A DNA stretch of 64,000 nucleotides from Pedobacter chitinilyticus (GTDB lineage Bacteria > Bacteroidota > Bacteroidia > Sphingobacteriales > Sphingobacteriaceae): NCBI RefSeq assembly GCF_003313385.1, contig NZ_QMHN01000003.1, positions 186,001 through 250,000 of the forward strand, in the 5' to 3' direction. Positions 43,435 through 51,027 of this stretch are shown here, one piece after another. The notes beneath the pieces are model-generated. The model was not told the origin of the DNA, did not search any database, and saw only the letters and a list, made by a program, of their open reading frames with translations. The stretch's first letter is position 1; every line of letters starts with the position of its first letter. The position numbers and the translations under genes were made by a program.

Positions 43435-44964
43435 ATGAACCACCAACCCAAAACCAACAACATTTTCAAAGTTATTGGAGCGTCCTCTTTGGGGACGCTC
43501 ATTGAATGGTACGACTTCTACATCTTCGGTAGTTTGGCCACCATCATCGGATCCCAGCTCTTTCCTTCAGACGCAGGCGCTTCAGCCTTGATCAATACCT
43601 TAGCCATTTTTGCGGCAGGTTTTATTGTCAGGCCATTTGGCGCATTAGTATTTGGGCGTTTGGGCGATCTAATTGGTCGTAAATACACCTTTTTGCTCAC
43701 TTTGGTGCTCATGGGAGGCTCCACTTTTTTAATTGGCTTAATTCCTTCCTATCAAAGCATCGGCTATGCGGCACCTATTTTAGTTTTAATTTTAAGATTA
43801 ATACAGGGCTTGGCCTTAGGAGGAGAATATGGCGGAGCAGCTACTTACGTTGCCGAGCATGCTCCTAAAGGCAAACGTGGCTTCTTTACCAGTTGGATAC
43901 AAACCACAGCAACTTTGGGTTTATTTCTTTCCCTTGGCGTAATTGTATTGACCAAAAACATCATCGGTGCTGAGCAATTTGCCGATTGGGGATGGAGAGT
44001 TCCGTTCTTACTTTCCATCGTGTTGATTTTGGTATCGGTTTACATCCGTATGAAGATGCACGAATCTCCTTTGTTCAGTAAACTTAAAAGCGAAGGAAAC
44101 ATTTCTAAAAATCCACTAAAAGAAAGCTTCAGCAAAAAATCGAACTTTAAAATGGTATTGTTAGCCCTCTTTGGCGCAGCCATGGGACAAGGGGTGGTTT
44201 GGTACACGGGGCAATTCTACGCGCAGTCCTTCATCGAAAATACCTGTAAAGTAGATTTTAACGATTCGAGATATATGTTGCTTTGGGGCATTGCCTTTGC
44301 CACACCATTCTTTGTAATATTTGGCGCTTGGAGCGATAAAGTTGGCCGAAAATGGATCATGCTTACAGGGATGTTGCTAGGCGTTCTTTGCTATCGTCCC
44401 ATTTATCAAGAGTTTTTGGATAGAACAGACGTAAGTAATGTTACACCTACCGAAATCAAAGAAATTTCTGCACCAATCACTTTACGCACAGCGATACATG
44501 AAAACGGAGATAGCCTGGCGACAACCACTACCATAGTGAGTTTGCTTGACGGTTCTTCTTTCCATAAAGTACAGGTAGATACCGTTTATGCGGATGCCAG
44601 TAAAGCGATTGGCCATGCACCAGTGCTTTACAAAGACAAAAAATTAGCTTCTAACGACTTCTGGGTATTTGTAGGATTAATTTTCTTCCAAGTATTATTG
44701 GTAACCATGGTATATGGACCAATTGCAGCGTTTTTAGTAGAACTTTTCCCAACCAAGATCCGTTATACTTCTATGTCGTTACCTTATCACATTGGAAATG
44801 GCGTATTCGGAGGCTTAGTACCTTTTGTAGCGACATTAATTGCCAGTTTTAAAGGTTCTACACCACTATCAGGCCTATGGTATCCTATTGGCATAGCTGC
44901 ACTTTGTTTTGTCATAGGCACCATTTATTTATCTAACAAAAGAGACGAAAACGTAAACGACTAG
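43435..44964 (+). CDS. MFS transporter of the metabolite:H+ symporter type, with a loop insertion
   Basis: 509 residues, 12 membrane helices. MHS-family signature SSLGTLIEWYDFYIFGSLA at the N-terminus, GRLGDLIGRKYTFL (loop 2-3 motif) and GEYGGAATYVAEHAP. Between about residues 325 and 400 a hydrophilic insertion of some 75-80 residues interrupts the second half (PIYQEFLDRTDVSNV..HAPVLYKDKKLASND). It precedes helix 9-10 (FWVFVGLIFFQVLLVTMVYGP). It imports small organic acids or osmolytes with protons. A small membrane protein gene follows after 3 bases. Confidence 0.88.
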   Translation: MNHQPKTNNIFKVIGASSLGTLIEWYDFYIFGSLATIIGSQLFPSDAGASALINTLAIFAAGFIVRPFGALVFGRLGDLIGRKYTFLLTLVLMGGSTFLIGLIPSYQSIGYAAPILVLILRLIQGLALGGEYGGAATYVAEHAPKGKRGFFTSWIQTTATLGLFLSLGVIVLTKNIIGAEQFADWGWRVPFLLSIVLILVSVYIRMKMHESPLFSKLKSEGNISKNPLKESFSKKSNFKMVLLALFGAAMGQGVVWYTGQFYAQSFIENTCKVDFNDSRYMLLWGIAFATPFFVIFGAWSDKVGRKWIMLTGMLLGVLCYRPIYQEFLDRTDVSNVTPTEIKEISAPITLRTAIHENGDSLATTTTIVSLLDGSSFHKVQVDTVYADASKAIGHAPVLYKDKKLASNDFWVFVGLIFFQVLLVTMVYGPIAAFLVELFPTKIRYTSMSLPYHIGNGVFGGLVPFVATLIASFKGSTPLSGLWYPIGIAALCFVIGTIYLSNKRDENVND

Positions 44965-44967
44965 ACC

Positions 44968-45219
44968 ATGAAAGCATTAAAAAGAACTTTAGGCATTGTT
45001 TGGATCCTTTTAGGTCCACTTTCAACGATATTTATGTTTTGGCAAGCTTGGGACAAAATCAGCATGGCGCCCGCAGGAATTGACCAAACCAACACCGCCC
45101 TTCAATGGGGCATTATCCTGCTCATTTATATTCCAATTGCTGCAGGGTTGGTGATTTTTGGAAAATATGCACTAGCAGGTGAGTTTGACGAGCTACCCAC
45201 CAATTCAGAAGAACTTTAA
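44968..45219 (+). CDS. Small two-helix membrane protein paired with the MFS transporter
   Basis: 83 residues. Two membrane helices at about 8-27 and 47-68 with a short loop, and an acidic C-terminus (EFDELPTNSEEL). It starts 3 bases after the transporter stop, so co-translation is likely and it may be an accessory subunit. I am not certain of the family name. An intrinsic terminator follows. Confidence 0.75.
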   Translation: MKALKRTLGIVWILLGPLSTIFMFWQAWDKISMAPAGIDQTNTALQWGIILLIYIPIAAGLVIFGKYALAGEFDELPTNSEEL

Positions 45220-45240
45220 AACCGACCAACACTATTTGAA

Positions 45241-45274
45241 AGCCCAGCGGATTAATTTTCGTTGGGCTTTTTTT
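45241..45274 (+). terminator. Intrinsic terminator after the MFS/small-protein pair
   Basis: AGCCCAGCG (45241-45249) pairs with CGTTGGGCT (45260-45268) with one G-T pair and a 10-base loop, followed by six more T. 22 bases past the stop codon. Confidence 0.85.
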
Positions 45275-45317
45275 GTGAATGTAGTAGAACCAAACTTTGC
45301 CTCGTTTGCCAAACTTC

Positions 45318-45378
45318 ATAAAACCTTTGCGGTAAAAATTAAACCGCTAAGAAAGGATAAGATACGCAAAGACCCCAA
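45318..45378. repeat. Degenerate intergenic repeat with small inverted repeat
   Basis: Contains ACCTTTGCGGT (45323-45333) and ACCGC..AAGG (45342-45356) in inverted arrangement, then CGCAAAG (45365-45371). It resembles the AACCGCAAAG-type phrases scattered between genes in this phylum; copy number cannot be judged here. Confidence 0.4.
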
Positions 45379-45383
45379 AGAAG

Positions 45384-46283
45384 TTAAAGCACATACTCAT
45401 CATTAATCGGCAAAATTGGAGGTGGCGTATCTTCCTCCCCCATCATTTCCAGCAAATTAATTTCTATTGTTCTGGTAATTTGATTCAAAGGAATACCCGC
45501 TACATTATTTTCAAACGGATCAACCAAGTTCATCCCATTAATTTGAGTAGAAACGAATACAAAACCAATCATCCAGCCCATAAAAATAGACCAAACGCCC
45601 ATTTCTTGACTAATCACCAACGTAAATGTCACCACAAAAAGCCAGATAAAAACCTTGGTTAAATAACTGTACGTGGTAGGGAAAACAGTATTTTTAATCC
45701 GTTCGCTCATCCCCATTTGGTCACTGAATTTTACCAACAGCTCATTGATTTGCATAAACTTAAAGCCATCTATTTTCCCGCAACTGTAAAGCTTTTCTAA
45801 ATCTTCAGACTGCTTATGTAAAATGGCGTTATGGATATTAGCCTGTTTTTCCACTTGCGTACGTTCCTCCTCATCCAAATACTTCACGTAAATTAAATCT
45901 ACCGTTCCACGCAACTTAGCTTTTAAGGCATATAAAAAAGCAATGTGCCTATGTACCATCCTCTGTACAAGCACATTATTTTCATCGCTTTGCGGTACAT
46001 AACTAAGCAAGCTACGCGCAAATGAACGCGAATCGTTTACTAAACCGCCCCAAACTTTTCTGGCTTCCCACCATCTATCATAAGCCTGATTATTGTTAAA
46101 ACCAATGAAAAAAGCAATTGCCGTACCCAACACTGTAGGGATAATGGTTGGAATAGAAAAATGGTAGGCAATGAGATATTCACGGATAAAATAGGCTCCC
46201 ATACAGGAAGCAATCATGATAATATCCACGTACCAAGTGTTAATGATAATTCTACTTAGCCGAATGTTGTTGACAAGAAGCAT
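45384..46283 (-). CDS. Bestrophin-family membrane protein
   Basis: 299 residues. Bestrophin/RFP-TM pattern: N-terminal helices (YVDIIMIASCMGAYFI; IPTVLGTAIAFFIGFNNNQAYDRWWEARKVWGGLVNDSRSFARSL), a long charged middle, and two C-terminal helices (VFIWLFVVTFTLVISQEMGVWSIFMGWMIGFVFVSTQ) before DPFENNVAGIPLN. Bacterial members are pentameric channels for cations or anions in the inner membrane. Monocistronic, convergent with the MFS pair. Confidence 0.9.
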   Translation of the reverse strand: MLLVNNIRLSRIIINTWYVDIIMIASCMGAYFIREYLIAYHFSIPTIIPTVLGTAIAFFIGFNNNQAYDRWWEARKVWGGLVNDSRSFARSLLSYVPQSDENNVLVQRMVHRHIAFLYALKAKLRGTVDLIYVKYLDEEERTQVEKQANIHNAILHKQSEDLEKLYSCGKIDGFKFMQINELLVKFSDQMGMSERIKNTVFPTTYSYLTKVFIWLFVVTFTLVISQEMGVWSIFMGWMIGFVFVSTQINGMNLVDPFENNVAGIPLNQITRTIEINLLEMMGEEDTPPPILPINDEYVL

Positions 46284-46348
46284 AGGGTTTTTCTGTTTGT
46301 TGGTTTCTTAACAACAAATTAGAAAAATAGTTAGATATTTTTTAAATA

Positions 46349-47536
46349 TTAAACCACTCGAAGCAATAATCCTTTTAAATACTCTCCTTCTGGAAAAGAC
46401 AACCTTACAGGATGGTCTTCGGGTTGGCAAAATTGCTTAATGATCTGTACCTCCTTGCCTGCATCCAAAGCGGCCCAAGCAATAATTTGTTTAAAAGTTT
46501 CAATATCCACCGCACCAGAGCAAGAAAAGGTAGCCAACAAACCGCCACTTTCCAACAACATCAAACCTCTACGGTTCAAATCTTTGTAGGCCCTTGCCGC
46601 CCTATCCAATGCCGAACGTGAAGGGGCGTATTTTGGAGGATCTAACACCACCACGTCAAACTTTTTGCCTTCGTCGTTAAATTGGCGCAATTGTTTGTTC
46701 ACATCACTTTGAATCGCAACATGTTTAGCCGCGTCGAATTGGTTCAACACCATATTCTGTTTTAACGTTTCAATAGCTAAAGCCGAGCTATCCACGCTGG
46801 TCACTTCGGCAGCGCCTTGCGCAAAAGCATTCAAGCTAAAACCACCACTATAGCTAAAACAATCCAACACGGTTTTACCCTTGCTGTACGAGGCCAAAAT
46901 GCTTCGGTTATCACGTTGGTCGCAATAAAAGCCAGATTTCTGCCCTTCTGCAATATTGATATGGTATTTAATTCCATTCTCTTTTACTTCAATAAACTCG
47001 GCAGGATTTTCGCCCCAAAGCAAGCCATTCTCAGCCGTAATTCCCTCGTGGGTACGAGCCGTAGCATCGCTCCTATCAAAAATTCCTTTAGGCTGTAAAC
47101 GTTTTACCAATACTTTAATAATGGTGTCTTTCGCTTTTTCAATGCCCGAACTTAATATCTGCACCGAAAGAAAATCTGCATAACGGTCTACAATTAGTCC
47201 AGGTAAAAAATCAGCTTCGCTAAAAATCAAACGACAAGCGGTAGTTGCCTCATTGGCCAACAAATGAGCTCTACCATCAATAGCCGTATTCACTTTTTGT
47301 TCGTACCAAGCCTCATCAATGCTCACATTTTCATCCCATTCCAGCAATCTGACAGCTACACGAGACTGGTCGTTATAGTAACCATAGGCTAAAAATTCAC
47401 CTTGTGCATCCAATACTTTCACCACATCACCATTTTCAGGCTTTCCCTTTACCTTATCCAAAGCGCCAGAAAACACCCAAGGATGTCGTTGATACACGGC
47501 TTTTTCTTTTCCTTTTTTTAGCTTGATTTCTACCAT
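46349..47536 (-). CDS. RlmI-family 23S rRNA (cytosine) methyltransferase
   Basis: 395 residues. An N-terminal PUA domain (IKLKKGKEKAVYQRHPWVFSGAL) is followed by a linker domain and a class I methyltransferase with SAM motif TVLDCFSYSGGFSLNAF and catalytic-loop DPPKYAPSRSALDRAARAYKDLN. A late ATFSCSGAVD contributes a Cys. RlmI methylates C1962 of 23S rRNA; this gene fits RlmI/RlmK-type enzymes, but exact target is inferred. Confidence 0.88.
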   Translation of the reverse strand: MVEIKLKKGKEKAVYQRHPWVFSGALDKVKGKPENGDVVKVLDAQGEFLAYGYYNDQSRVAVRLLEWDENVSIDEAWYEQKVNTAIDGRAHLLANEATTACRLIFSEADFLPGLIVDRYADFLSVQILSSGIEKAKDTIIKVLVKRLQPKGIFDRSDATARTHEGITAENGLLWGENPAEFIEVKENGIKYHINIAEGQKSGFYCDQRDNRSILASYSKGKTVLDCFSYSGGFSLNAFAQGAAEVTSVDSSALAIETLKQNMVLNQFDAAKHVAIQSDVNKQLRQFNDEGKKFDVVVLDPPKYAPSRSALDRAARAYKDLNRRGLMLLESGGLLATFSCSGAVDIETFKQIIAWAALDAGKEVQIIKQFCQPEDHPVRLSFPEGEYLKGLLLRVV

Positions 47537-47555
47537 TTTGCAAAGATATGGAAAA

Positions 47556-47585
47556 AGTTTTCAGTGATTAGAAAGCAGTTTTCAG
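47556..47585. repeat. CAGTTTTCAG repeats upstream of csaA
   Basis: AGTTTTCAG at 47556-47564 and CAGTTTTCAG at 47576-47585, the same motif that flanks the IVP gene at 24.5-25.0 kb. It lies between divergent rRNA methylase and csaA genes. Confidence 0.6.
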
Positions 47586-47606
47586 TTATCTAATCAACCA
47601 AAACCT

Positions 47607-47614
47607 TATTTTTG
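47607..47614 (+). promoter_or_regulatory. -7 element (TATTTTTG) abutting the csaA start codon
   Basis: Perfect TAnnTTTG match ending 4 bases before the ATG at 47619. No clear -33 TTTG. The implied transcription start is at or next to the start codon, as for yicC. Confidence 0.4.
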
Positions 47615-47618
47615 GATT

Positions 47619-47954
47619 ATGGAAGAAATTAGCTGGAATGATTTTGAAAAAGTTGAGCTAAGGGTAGGCACCATTATAGAAGCCTTTGAATATCCCGAAG
47701 CACGCAAGCCCGCCTATAAAGTGAAGGTTGATTTTGGCGAATTTGGCATTAAAATGAGCAGTGCACAAATCACCAAACATTATACCCTATCAGATTTAAT
47801 TGGTCGCCAAATTATTGGCGTCATCAATTTTCCAAAAAAACAGATTGGCAAGTTTATGAGCGAATTTTTGGTGACAGGCTTTGCCGATGAAAACGGGGAC
47901 ATTGTATTGAGCAGCGTAGCCCATAAAGTACCAAATGGTAGTAAGCTAATCTAG
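47619..47954 (+). CDS. csaA: CsaA-like tRNA-binding domain protein
   Basis: 111 residues, a single EMAP-II/Trbp111-type OB fold: WNDFEKVELRVGTIIEAFEYPEARKPAYKVKVDFGEFGIKMSSAQIT, then NFPKKQIGKFMSEFLVTGF. CsaA proteins dimerise, bind tRNA and have chaperone activity associated with secretion. Single gene, preceded by repeat sequence and a promoter-like box. Confidence 0.93.
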   Translation: MEEISWNDFEKVELRVGTIIEAFEYPEARKPAYKVKVDFGEFGIKMSSAQITKHYTLSDLIGRQIIGVINFPKKQIGKFMSEFLVTGFADENGDIVLSSVAHKVPNGSKLI

Positions 47955-47967
47955 ATTAAGGATGAAA

Positions 47968-48031
47968 GAACAAAGATAAAAGACAAAAATAGCAACCAAT
48001 ATCTTTATTCTTTGCTCCTTGCTCTTTGTTC
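47968..48031. repeat. Inverted repeat between csaA and the deaminase gene
   Basis: GAACAAAGA (47968-47976) and TCTTTGTTC (48023-48031) enclose AT-rich sequence with further imperfect complementarity (AAAGATAAAAGA / TCTTTATTCTTT). It resembles low-complexity intergenic repeats and may end csaA transcription. Confidence 0.5.
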
Positions 48032-48068
48032 AAAGAAAAAACAATTCCAACAGTTAAACAATTAACCA

Positions 48069-48542
48069 ATGTCCTTCTATAACTTCGAAGAAAACGCCAA
48101 CCCGCAGCAAGAAGACGAACACTTCATGCGCTTAGCCCTCAACGAGGCTAAAAGAGCTTACGATGCGCAAGAGATTCCCATTGGAGCCGTTGTGGTCTGC
48201 AAAGGTAAAGTAATTGGCAGGGGCTACAACCTTACCGAGCAACTTAATGACGTAACTGCACATGCCGAAATGCAGGCCTTTACCGCCGCAGCACAAACCC
48301 TGGGCGGCAAATATTTAAAAGACTGCACCTTATACGTCACCATTGAACCATGTGTAATGTGCGCAGGGGCTAGCTACTGGACACAAGTGAGTAGGATTGT
48401 TTACGGCGCCAAAGAAGAAAAGCGTGGCTTCACCAAGATTAACCAAAACCTTTTGCATCCAAAAACGTTGTTAACAGGAGGTATTTTGGCCGAAGAATGC
48501 GGTAGCCTCATGTCGGCCTTTTTTATCAATAAGCGCAAGTAA
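48069..48542 (+). CDS. tadA: Nucleoside/tRNA adenosine deaminase (TadA-like)
   Basis: 157 residues of the cytidine-deaminase fold: zinc ligand His and catalytic Glu in THAEMQAF (HAE), and the CxxC pair in EPCVMCAGA. The N-terminal FMRLALNEAKRAYDAQEIPIGAVVV and the C-terminal helix match TadA, which converts A34 to inosine in tRNA-Arg. A role as a guanine or other nucleoside deaminase is less likely. Confidence 0.85.
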   Translation: MSFYNFEENANPQQEDEHFMRLALNEAKRAYDAQEIPIGAVVVCKGKVIGRGYNLTEQLNDVTAHAEMQAFTAAAQTLGGKYLKDCTLYVTIEPCVMCAGASYWTQVSRIVYGAKEEKRGFTKINQNLLHPKTLLTGGILAEECGSLMSAFFINKRK

Positions 48543-48581
48543 TCTTGACAAACAATTGAATAAAACTTAACCTTTCTCTGC

Positions 48582-48589
48582 TATATTTG
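48582..48589 (+). promoter_or_regulatory. -7 element of the superoxide dismutase gene
   Basis: TATATTTG, a perfect TAnnTTTG box, 38 bases before the ATG at 48628. The best upstream match (ATTG near 48555) has a spacer of 23, longer than usual. Confidence 0.5.
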
Positions 48590-48627
48590 TAGAGATAACA
48601 TTTAAATAACCTTAAAAAATAAATATT

Positions 48628-49242
48628 ATGGCTTTTGAATTACCTGCGTTAGCATACGCAACCGACGCTTTAGAACCACATATCGACAAAGCAACCATGG
48701 AAATTCACCATGGCAAGCACCACCAAGCTTACGTTACCAATTTAAACAAAGCTTTGGAGGGCAAACCAGAAGCAAACGCCAACTTGGATGACATCATCAA
48801 AAACATTTCTAAATATCCTGCTGCAGTACGCAACAATGGTGGCGGTCATTATAACCACTCACTATTTTGGACTGTTTTAGGACCGAACAAAGGTGGTGAG
48901 CCAACAGGCGATTTAGCGAAAGCAATTAACGATACTTTCGGTTCTTTTGCTGACCTAAAAACAAAATTGCAAGATGCCGGCGCAACCCGTTTTGGCTCTG
49001 GCTGGGCTTGGCTTTCAGTAGGTGCCGACGGTAAATTATTCGTATCTTCTACTGCTAACCAAGACAATCCTTTAATGGACATCGCTGAACAAAAAGGTAC
49101 ACCTATTTTCGGTATCGATGTTTGGGAGCACGCTTACTACTTAAAATACCAAAACAAACGCCCTGATTATTTAGCGGCAATATGGAACGTGGTAAACTGG
49201 GATGCAGTAGCTGAGCGCTATAAAAAAGCATTAGGTAAATAA
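48628..49242 (+). CDS. Superoxide dismutase [Fe/Mn]
   Basis: 204 residues. Metal ligands lie in the standard places: His in [13 protein letters not shown], His in GHYNHSLFW, and Asp and His in [12 protein letters not shown]. The substrate-gate Tyr and the FGSGWAWL segment are present. Metal preference (Fe, Mn or cambialistic) cannot be told safely. There is no signal peptide, so it is cytosolic; it converts superoxide to peroxide and oxygen. Own promoter and terminator. Confidence 0.96.
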   Translation: MAFELPALAYATDALEPHIDKATMEIHHGKHHQAYVTNLNKALEGKPEANANLDDIIKNISKYPAAVRNNGGGHYNHSLFWTVLGPNKGGEPTGDLAKAINDTFGSFADLKTKLQDAGATRFGSGWAWLSVGADGKLFVSSTANQDNPLMDIAEQKGTPIFGIDVWEHAYYLKYQNKRPDYLAAIWNVVNWDAVAERYKKALGK

Positions 49243-49269
49243 TTCAATTTCTTTTTTAGAAAAGCAACC

Positions 49270-49302
49270 AAAGCGGGACTTCGGATACGATAGTCCCGCT
49301 TT
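49270..49302 (+). terminator. Intrinsic terminator of the superoxide dismutase gene
   Basis: AAAGCGGGACT (49270-49280) pairs with AGTCCCGCTTT (49292-49302). Inside it TCG and CGA add three pairs around GATA. It is followed by TCG rather than a long T-run. Confidence 0.75.
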
Positions 49303-49331
49303 TCGTTCTTATCTTTTTGTTTCAACAATGC

Positions 49332-49407
49332 TGTCATTCCGAGATACGAGGAATCTACTTCTAAGCAGCTCAATCAAACAGATTCTTCACTAGCGTTCAG
49401 GATGACA
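49332..49407. repeat. Imperfect inverted repeat of the TGTCATTCC..GGATGACA type
   Basis: TGTCATTCC (49332-49340) and GGATGACA (49400-49407) bracket a second pair, GAATCT (49351-49356) and AGATTC (49380-49385). It resembles the palindromic intergenic elements reading TGTCATTCCGA..GGAATC that are common in this phylum. Noncoding. Confidence 0.65.
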
Positions 49408-49510
49408 ATAAAAACAAAAAGGATAACCACTTCAATCGGGTTTATTTTACAAAGTTCATTGCAACATAATCCAATTTGTTTATTTTGCTCTTATCTAACT
49501 TGACCGAACC

Positions 49511-50080
49511 ATGAGAGTAAACAAAAACCTGCTCCTTCAAAAATCTAACGAAGAACTAGAAAAATACCTACTACCAAATAAAGGTTACGTACCCGATGCT
49601 ATTGAATATGCAGCCGAAATTCTAAAAGACAGAGGATATGAATTCTCGGAAGAACAAAATACCTATATACAAAGTGCGCTTGCTCCAAAAGAAAAAAAGC
49701 AAGTCAATAGCGATTATATTCTAGCATCGAATCTAATTTTAGCATCTGCTGCTTTGGGAGGTATTAATTTTATATTTTTAGCTGCTACCATGCCAGATTT
49801 CTCTATTTTCACTGGCCTATTTTCTCTATTAATTATAGCTGGCTTTGGTCTTTTAGCGAGAACAGGTACAACATGGTTAAAATATGTTTTACTGGCATTT
49901 CTATTAATTGGACTTGTAGGTCTTCCTTTGATGATTACATTTTATTTGGCTAATCCGATTATTGGCATGGCTAACCTCACTCAAACCATTCTCCAAGGAA
50001 CATCTATTTTCTTTTTATTTAGGGCGGAAACTAAAGATTCTAAACTTCCAATTACATTTCCTCCTACAGCCCAAAGCTAA
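49511..50080 (+). CDS. Membrane protein of unknown function
   Basis: 189 residues. A soluble N-terminal 60 residues (NEELEKYLLPNKGYVPDAIEYAAEILKDRGYEFSEEQ) resembles the short helical segment seen in several Bacteroidota membrane proteins. Four membrane helices at about 72-94, 97-117, 120-138 and 145-165 follow, and a polar tail ends it. No family is recognised with confidence. Expressed alone, 67 bases before the next gene. Confidence 0.65.
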   Translation: MRVNKNLLLQKSNEELEKYLLPNKGYVPDAIEYAAEILKDRGYEFSEEQNTYIQSALAPKEKKQVNSDYILASNLILASAALGGINFIFLAATMPDFSIFTGLFSLLIIAGFGLLARTGTTWLKYVLLAFLLIGLVGLPLMITFYLANPIIGMANLTQTILQGTSIFFLFRAETKDSKLPITFPPTAQS

Positions 50081-50147
50081 GTACCTTAATCGATGATGTT
50101 TTGTTAAAAAATTCCTAAATTGCAGCGTTAAACTATAGTTAAGCACC

Positions 50148-50597
50148 ATGAAAAAGTTTTTATCCGCTCTTCTTCTTTTCACCACAGTGGCCGTTGCTGC
50201 AATGGCGCAACAACCCAAAATGCCAACTCCAGAAGAGTTAGCTAAAAAGAATGTAGACGAATTAGAAACTCGCCTAAAGCTAAGCTCTACGCAAAAAAGT
50301 GTGATTTATAACTATGCTTATAATTTAGCAAAAGAACAAATTGCATTAGGCAAGAAACAACAAGCTACAGGCTTTAACGACGAGGAAATATCGAAATTAT
50401 ACCGTTTAAATAACGAAACTAACAAAAACATAAAAGCTGTTTTAAAACCAGAGCAAATTGCAGAATTTGACAAGGTTATTGAAGATCGTTTGAACGGCGT
50501 AGACCCGACCAAGAAAAAGAAGAAAAAGAAAAAAGGTGAAGAAGAAGAAAAAGTGGTAGGCATTGAAGGTCTTAAATCTGGAAGCGGAACCCCGTGA
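50148..50597 (+). CDS. Secreted Spy/DUF4890-like protein with a Lys/Glu charge block
   Basis: 149 residues with a signal peptide (FLSALLLFTTVAVAAMAQ). The helical middle (PEELAKKNVDELETRLKLSSTQKSVIYNYAY) is the usual LTxxQ-type repeat of Bacteroidota periplasmic proteins related to Spy/CpxP chaperones. Near the C-terminus eight or more Lys are followed by four Glu. It probably acts in the periplasm. The stop overlaps the GTG start of the next gene. Confidence 0.65.
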   Translation: MKKFLSALLLFTTVAVAAMAQQPKMPTPEELAKKNVDELETRLKLSSTQKSVIYNYAYNLAKEQIALGKKQQATGFNDEEISKLYRLNNETNKNIKAVLKPEQIAEFDKVIEDRLNGVDPTKKKKKKKKGEEEEKVVGIEGLKSGSGTP

Positions 50598-50968
50598 GCC
50601 CACTAATACTCGACTACCTTTTAACTGTTTTACATCTCGTTATTATTGGCCTTAACCTATTTGCTTGGATTTGGCCAAAAACCAGAAAGCTACACCTATA
50701 CGTTATTGGTATTACGCTAGCTTGCTGGCTTATTTTAGGAATTTGGTATGGCTTGGGCTACTGTCCCATTACCGATTGGCAATGGCAGGTTAAAACCAAG
50801 TTAGGCGAAACCAATTTGCCCAATTCATTTGTTAAATACCATTTGGATCAGCTCACTGGAAGAAACATCCCTGATGGCACCGTTGACCTTATTACTTCAG
50901 GCAGTTTTTTAATTGCTATTGTTTATTCTGTGAAGGTTAATTTTCTCCAAAAAACCTTTCTTAAATAG
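50594..50968 (+). CDS. DUF2784 membrane protein
   Basis: 124 residues starting at a GTG that overlaps the preceding stop by 4 bases. Three or four membrane helices (about 5-26, 33-53, 98-115), with the family segments LTVLHLVIIGLNLFAWI and YGLGYCPITDWQWQVKTKLGE. Function unknown. Coupled to the secreted Spy-like gene. Confidence 0.8.
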   Translation: MSPLILDYLLTVLHLVIIGLNLFAWIWPKTRKLHLYVIGITLACWLILGIWYGLGYCPITDWQWQVKTKLGETNLPNSFVKYHLDQLTGRNIPDGTVDLITSGSFLIAIVYSVKVNFLQKTFLK

Positions 50969-50981
50969 AAAGATATCAAAA

Positions 50982-51014
50982 TGAAAGAGGCTATATTTTC
51001 GATAACCTCTTTCA
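50982..51014. terminator. Terminator between convergent DUF2784 and SusD genes
   Basis: TGAAAGAGG (50982-50990) pairs with CCTCTTTCA (51006-51014), extended by TAT/ATA with one mismatch. AT-rich tails lie on both sides, so it may work in both directions. Confidence 0.65.
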
Positions 51015-51027
51015 ATAAAAATATTTT

